Shown here one piece after another: positions 56,368 to 64,000 of a DNA stretch of 64,000 nt (positions are counted from its first letter, which is position 1; every line of letters starts with the position of its first letter). The translations under genes were made by a program, and so were the position numbers. The notes under the pieces were generated by a model. It was not told the origin of the DNA and ran no database searches. It worked only from the letters and a program-made list of their open reading frames with translations. The DNA is from JACCXG01 sp963750935 (GTDB lineage Bacteria > Acidobacteriota > Vicinamibacteria > Vicinamibacterales > 2-12-FULL-66-21): positions 49,710 through 113,709 of the forward strand of contig CAVVSR010000007.1 in assembly GCA_963750935.1 (NCBI GenBank), written 5' to 3'.

Positions 56368-56919
56368 ATGACCAGCATGACGGACGATCGCACGAAGCAG
56401 TGGTACATCGTTCACACGTACTCCGGCTTCGAGAACAAAGTGAAGGAGTCGCTCGAGCAGCGGGTCCACGCCTACGGGCTGCAGGACGAGATCGGCGAAG
56501 TGCTGATCCCGACCGAGCAGGTGGCCGAGATGCGTGGCGGCAAGAAGGTCGTGAGCTCGAAGCGGTTCTTCCCCGGCTACATCCTGGTCGAGATGAACAT
56601 GTCCGACCACGCGTGGCACGTGGTCAAGAACACGCCCAAGGTCACCGGCTTCGTCGGGGCCGGGGCGAAGCCGACGCCGCTGACCCGCGAGGAAGTCGAC
56701 CAGATCCTGAATCAGGTCACCGAGGCGGCCGAGAAGCCGAAGCCCCGGTACACGTTCGAGAAGGGCGACCAGGTGCGGATCAACGAGGGCCCGTTCACCA
56801 GCTTCAACGGCACGGTGGACGAGGTCAACCTCGACCGGAACACGCTCAAGGTCATGGTGACGATCTTCGGCCGCGCCACGCCGGTCGAACTGGACTTTTT
56901 GCAGGTGGAAAAACTGTAG
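56368..56919 (+). CDS. nusG: Transcription termination/antitermination factor NusG
   Basis: 183 residues. NGN domain: QWYIVHTYSGFENKVKESLE (residues ~10-30) and SSKRFFPGYILVEMNMSDHA, with GTPKV-like KNTPKVTGFVG. KOW domain: FEKGDQVRINEGPFTSFNGT. It binds RNA polymerase and links to ribosomes. Start ATG 56368; 56377 is an alternative. Confidence 0.97.
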   Translation: MTSMTDDRTKQWYIVHTYSGFENKVKESLEQRVHAYGLQDEIGEVLIPTEQVAEMRGGKKVVSSKRFFPGYILVEMNMSDHAWHVVKNTPKVTGFVGAGAKPTPLTREEVDQILNQVTEAAEKPKPRYTFEKGDQVRINEGPFTSFNGTVDEVNLDRNTLKVMVTIFGRATPVELDFLQVEKL

Positions 56920-56922
56920 GAC

Positions 56923-56975
56923 CTTCCGCCTGAAGGCGGAAGCCACGCGTCACTGAAGGCACGCGTCACTGAAGG
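56923..56975 (+). promoter_or_regulatory. Stem-loop and tandem 16-mer after nusG
   Basis: CTTCCGCC-TGAA-GGCGGAAG (56923-56942) forms a perfect 8-bp hairpin with a TGAA tetraloop 3 nt after the nusG stop. Two perfect copies of CACGCGTCACTGAAGG follow (56944-56959, 56960-56975). Possible attenuator or processing site; no U-tract. Confidence 0.5.
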
Positions 56976-57011
56976 ACGGTCGGGACGCAGCTGAAAGCGG
57001 TACAGGGTGTC

Positions 57012-57069
57012 TAATCAGCGGCCCGAGCGAAGCGAGGGCTGGTAGGCGGCGGGGGTGGGGCCCCGCCGC
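57012..57069 (+). promoter_or_regulatory. Two-hairpin leader element upstream of rplK
   Basis: First hairpin around CAGCGGCCC-GAGCGAAGCGA-GGGCTGG; second a 9-bp stem GCGGCGGGG/CCCCGCCGC with hexaloop GTGGGG. A homologous element with compensatory base changes lies before rplL (58846-58907). Confidence 0.6.
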
Positions 57070-57082
57070 AAGATAAGTAAAG

Positions 57083-57508
57083 ATGGCAAAAAAAGTACAG
57101 GCAATGGTGAAGCTCCAGATTGCGGCGGGGAAAGCCACCCCGGCGCCGCCGGTGGGAACCGCGCTCGGTCCCCACGGCGTCAATATCATGGACTTCTGCA
57201 AGAACTTCAACGCGAAGACCAACAAGGATGAGGGGCTGATCATCCCGGTGGTCGTGACCGTCTACGCCGACCGGTCCTACAGCTTCATCACCAAGACGCC
57301 GCCGGCGTCGATCCTGCTGAAGCGCGCCGCCAACCTGGCCAAGGGCTCGGCCGAACCGAACAAGAACAAGGTCGGCACGGTCACCAAGAAGCAGGTCGAG
57401 GACATCGCCAAGCTGAAGATGCCCGACCTGAACGCCGAGTCGCTCGAAGCCGCCTTCAAGACGGTCGCGGGCACGGCGCGGTCGATGGGTATCGACGTCG
57501 TCGGATAA
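57083..57508 (+). CDS. rplK: 50S ribosomal protein L11
   Basis: 141 residues, standard length. MVKLQIAAGKATPAPPVGTA, GPHGVNIMDFCKNFNAKT and the rRNA-binding C-domain with AGTARSMGIDVVG. It forms the GTPase-associated centre with L10/L12. 57 bp upstream of rplA. Confidence 0.98.
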   Translation: MAKKVQAMVKLQIAAGKATPAPPVGTALGPHGVNIMDFCKNFNAKTNKDEGLIIPVVVTVYADRSYSFITKTPPASILLKRAANLAKGSAEPNKNKVGTVTKKQVEDIAKLKMPDLNAESLEAAFKTVAGTARSMGIDVVG

Positions 57509-57565
57509 TTCGGGCAGTCAGTGGGAGGCCGCACGAGCGGCCGTTAGCACCACGGGAGCACGTCA

Positions 57566-58270
57566 ATGCGAAAGACAGGCAAGAAATTCGCTGCCGCCCG
57601 GCAGCAGGTCCCCGATCGTCCGCACACGATCGAGGAGGCCATCCCCCTGATGCAGAAGGTGAAGTTCGCGAAGTTCGACGAGACCGTCGAAATCGCGCTG
57701 CGCCTCGGCGTCGATCCCAAGCATGCCGATCAGATGGTGCGCGGCACCGTCGTGCTGCCGCACGGTCTCGGCAAGAGCAAGCGGGTGCTCGCGATCGCCG
57801 GCGCCGAGAAGCAGAAGGAAGCGACGGAAGCCGGCGCCGACTTCGTCGGCGGCGAGGAGATCGTCGACAAGATCCAGGGCGGCTGGATGGACTTCGACGC
57901 CGTGGTCGCCACGCCCGACATGATGCGCGCGGTCGGCAAGCTCGGCAAGGTGCTCGGCCCGCGCGGCCTGATGCCCAACCCGAAGACCGGCACCGTGACG
58001 CCGAACATCGCCCAGGCGGTTCGCGAGATCAAGGCCGGCAAGGTGGAGTTCCGCGTCGACAAGACCGGCATCGTCCATGCCCCGGTCGGCAAGATTTCCT
58101 TCCCGTCGCAGAGCCTGATCGACAACACCCATGCGCTGGTCGACAGCGTCGTCAAGGCGAAGCCGTCGGCGGCCAAGGGCAAGTTTCTCCGCAGCGTGAC
58201 GATGTCCTCGACGATGGGACCCGGGATCGTGATCGATACGACCCATGTAACCGAAGTGGTGAAGCACTAA
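57566..58270 (+). CDS. rplA: 50S ribosomal protein L1
   Basis: 234 residues. TVEIALRLGVDPKHADQMVR, GGLMPNPKTGTV-like GPRGLMPNPKTGTVTPNIAQ and the C-terminal TMSSTMGPGIVIDT. L1 is the usual translational repressor of the rplK-rplA unit. Shine-Dalgarno GGGAG 8 nt upstream. Its stop overlaps the rplJ ATG by one base. Confidence 0.98.
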   Translation: MRKTGKKFAAARQQVPDRPHTIEEAIPLMQKVKFAKFDETVEIALRLGVDPKHADQMVRGTVVLPHGLGKSKRVLAIAGAEKQKEATEAGADFVGGEEIVDKIQGGWMDFDAVVATPDMMRAVGKLGKVLGPRGLMPNPKTGTVTPNIAQAVREIKAGKVEFRVDKTGIVHAPVGKISFPSQSLIDNTHALVDSVVKAKPSAAKGKFLRSVTMSSTMGPGIVIDTTHVTEVVKH

Positions 58271-58806
58271 TGGCAGTCACGAAAGCGGACAAAGTCGAAG
58301 AGCTCGCGCTGCTCGAACGGGCCTTCAAGGGCACCGAGAGCGCCGTCCTGGTCGACTTCAAGGGCCTGAAGGTCCCCGAGGTCACCGAGCTGCGGCGCCA
58401 GATCCGCGGCGCCAAGGGGCAGTACAAGGTCGTCAAGAACACGCTGGCCCGCCGCGCCATGCAGGGCACGGCGTTCGAGACGCTCGGCCCGCATTTCGTC
58501 GGCACGACCGCCGTCGCCTACAGCGGCGAGGACCCGGTCGCGCTCGCCAAGGTCCTGACGACGTTCGCCAAGACGGCGCCGGCGCTGAAGATCAAGGCGG
58601 CGGTGGTGCAGGGCCGCGCCATCAAGGCCAGTGAGGTCGGCGAGCTCGCGACCCTGCCGGGCAAGCCGGAGCTGTACGCCAAGCTCCTGTTCCTGCTGCA
58701 GGCGCCGATGGTCCAGATCGTCAGCGTGCTCGCGGCGGCGCCGCGCGATCTGATGAGCGTGCTGGTGCAGGCGGAGAAGAAACGATGCGGAGGCGTCGGC
58801 GCATGA
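58270..58806 (+). CDS. rplJ: 50S ribosomal protein L10
   Basis: 178 residues. LVDFKGLKVPEVTELRRQIR and YKVVKNTLARRAMQGTAFE are the RNA-binding blocks; the C-terminal helix (LMSVLVQAEKKRCGGVGA) anchors L12 dimers. It is coupled to rplA (TAATG overlap), so a classical L10 leader between them is absent. The final cysteine is unusual. Confidence 0.96.
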   Translation: MAVTKADKVEELALLERAFKGTESAVLVDFKGLKVPEVTELRRQIRGAKGQYKVVKNTLARRAMQGTAFETLGPHFVGTTAVAYSGEDPVALAKVLTTFAKTAPALKIKAAVVQGRAIKASEVGELATLPGKPELYAKLLFLLQAPMVQIVSVLAAAPRDLMSVLVQAEKKRCGGVGA

Positions 58807-58845
58807 GCCGCACCTCGTGAGGCCACGAGAGTGGCCAGTCGCAGC

Positions 58846-58907
58846 TAACCAGCGGCCCGAGCGAAGCGAAGGGCTGGCAACGGTCGCTGGGGATGGGGCC
58901 CCGCGAC
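58846..58907 (+). promoter_or_regulatory. Two-hairpin leader element upstream of rplL
   Basis: First hairpin CCAGCGGCCC-GAGCGAAGCGAA-GGGCTGG; second stem GTCGC(T)GGGG/CCCCGCGAC with hexaloop ATGGGG. It aligns with the rplK element: two base pairs of the second stem differ by compensatory changes (C-G to U-A and G-C to C-G). Confidence 0.6.
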
Positions 58908-58930
58908 AATTGGATCAAAGAGGATCAGCA

Positions 58931-59323
58931 ATGGCCGAAGTGAATCAGCAGCAGGTGATCGACTACATCAAGGGAATCTCGGTGCTCGAGCTGTCGCAGC
59001 TCGTCAAGGCGCTCGAGTCCGAGCTTGGCGTCTCGGCCGCGGCGGCCATGCCGATGGCGATGCCGGCGGGCGGCGGGGCGGCGGCGGGCGGTGCGGCACC
59101 GGCCGAAGAGCAGACCGAGTTCACCGCGACGCTGACGGAAGTCGGCACGAACAAGATCAACGTCATCAAGGTCGTTCGTGAAGTCACCAGCCTCGGGCTG
59201 AAGGAAGCCAAGGACCTGGTCGAAGGCGCGCCCAAGGCGATCAAGGAAGGCGTGACCAAGGACGAGGCGGCGGCGATCAAGAAGAAGTTCGAAGAAGTCG
59301 GCGCCAAGGTCGAAATCAAGTAA
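58931..59323 (+). CDS. rplL: 50S ribosomal protein L7/L12
   Basis: 130 residues. N-terminal dimerisation helices (VIDYIKGISVLELSQLVKAL), an Ala/Gly/Met hinge (AMPMAMPAGGGAAAGG) and the globular C-domain with FTATLTEVGTNKINVIKVVR and GLKEAKDLVEGAPKAIKEGV. Shine-Dalgarno AGAGGA 6 nt upstream. Recruits translation GTPases. Confidence 0.98.
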   Translation: MAEVNQQQVIDYIKGISVLELSQLVKALESELGVSAAAAMPMAMPAGGGAAAGGAAPAEEQTEFTATLTEVGTNKINVIKVVREVTSLGLKEAKDLVEGAPKAIKEGVTKDEAAAIKKKFEEVGAKVEIK

Positions 59324-59502
59324 CTCCGCGCGGCCGGCCGCGCACCGTGACTGTCCGGGGCTCGGGCCCGGGCCGGGAGCTCGTCGCGCTTCCGCCCGGC
59401 GCCCCGGGTCCGTTCCGCTTGTTTTCGGCTGTCTTTTAGTAAGTTCGAGCCGCGTGACCCGAATCCCGGGTTCCGCGTCCCGGACGGAGAAACACACCAG
59501 AC
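59324..59502 (+). promoter_or_regulatory. rplL-rpoB spacer with perfect palindrome (possible attenuator)
   Basis: A 16-bp perfect palindrome GCGCGGCCGGCCGCGC (59328-59343) lies 5 nt after the rplL stop, followed by further GC stems. At 59417-59440 there is TTGTTTTCGGCTGTCTTTTA, an AT-richer patch that could hold an internal promoter. In E. coli the same junction carries a partial terminator that sets the rpl:rpo ratio; a similar role is likely here. Confidence 0.5.
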
Positions 59503-63817
<4,315 letters not shown>

Positions 63818-63819
<2 letters not shown>

Positions 63820-63935
63820 TTGCCAGTAGCCAGTGGCCAGTTCCCCGACGAACTGGCCGCTGGCCTACGGCAAAGCCCCGGCGGACGTGCCCGCTGGATT
63901 ACTGGCAACTGAGAACTGAAAACTGGTAACTGACG
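63818..63935. repeat. Heptamer arrays between rpoB and rpoC
   Basis: AGTTGCC-AGTAGCC-AGTGGCC-AGTTCCC (63818-63845) and ACTGGCA-ACTGAGA-ACTGAAA-ACTGGTA-ACTGACG (63901-63935), both in strict 7-bp phase. The left array can pair with GAACTGGCCGCTGGCC just after it (63850-63865). Confidence 0.8.
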
Positions 63936-63938
63936 AAT

Positions 63939-64000
63939 ATGAGACCAAGCTTCGACACTCGCGGTTCACTGACCAGCGATTTCGACGCCATCCGGATCAG
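63939..64000 (+). CDS. rpoC: DNA-directed RNA polymerase subunit beta', N-terminal fragment
   Basis: The last 62 bases encode MRPSFDTRGSLTSDFDAIRI, the usual start of beta' (the DFDAIRI block precedes the clamp zinc ribbon). The gene continues beyond the window. It starts 119 bp after rpoB, with the heptamer arrays in between. Confidence 0.9.
   Translation, partial: MRPSFDTRGSLTSDFDAIRI

Overview
The window is a 64 kb piece of a high-GC chromosome from a Gram-negative (diderm) heterotroph. It carries heptose/LPS-core genes, a LolB-type lipoprotein, complex I, selenocysteine synthase and a ribosomal/RNA polymerase locus. The gene content, codon bias and intergenic repeats look most like Acidobacteriota (Vicinamibacteria-like); this placement is an inference from style and should be tested with rpoB or EF-Tu. 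No transposase, integrase, phage gene or CRISPR array was seen.

Layout. (1) 1-12.1 kb is a surface-glycan region: several polytopic GT-C-type membrane glycosyltransferases, a WxcM-like acetyltransferase/ketoisomerase fusion, a DPM1/GtrB-like GT2, a SAM methyltransferase, an orphan ThiS, a GT4 and a Wzy/WaaL-type protein. A truncated second copy of the GT4 5' end (with its promoter) lies 2.5 kb away, so the region has been rearranged. (2) 12.2-24.4 kb is a nuo (complex I) operon in the order A-B-C-[gmhA]-D-E-F-H-J-K-L-M-N. nuoG and nuoI are absent, and a phosphoheptose isomerase gene sits between nuoC and nuoD. (3) 24.7-38.9 kb holds an NfeD/flotillin pair behind a promoter with a palindromic operator, selA, two uncharacterised genes, a cold-shock gene whose leader contains an apparent intrinsic terminator, purH, an ArnT-like GT, and an LPS-core cluster (hldA, waaL-like, heptosyltransferase, Trm112-like). 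It ends with a TPR protein and a LolB-like lipoprotein. (4) 38.9-53.1 kb is housekeeping: ispE, tRNA-Gln, prs, rplY, pth, rpsF, rpsR, rplI, dnaB, alr, radA, a PIN/TRAM protein, plsC, ispDF, gltX and rlmB. (5) 53.1-64 kb is the classic locus tRNA-Thr/Tyr/Gly/Thr, tuf, rpmG, tRNA-Trp, secE, nusG, rplK-A-J-L, rpoB, rpoC (cut by the window edge).

How the parts fit. gmhA, hldA, the heptosyltransferase and the WaaL-like ligase form a heptose/LPS-core supply line, although gmhA lies inside the respiratory operon. The first 12 kb would decorate the same surface with deoxy-amino sugars and lipid-linked glycans.

Sequence quality caveat. At least 15 reading-frame breaks occur, including in nuoL, nuoM, alr and tuf. 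Almost all behave as single-base insertions. The simplest reading is residual sequencing indels, so these genes are annotated across the breaks.

Most interesting non-coding signals: a consensus promoter plus intrinsic terminator in the cold-shock leader; a two-hairpin element with compensatory changes upstream of both rplK and rplL; a 26-bp palindrome embedding the -35 box of the flotillin operon; an S6:S18-type leader that sequesters the rpsF Shine-Dalgarno; and seven intergenic loci of degenerate heptamer repeats, several arranged as inverted arms.
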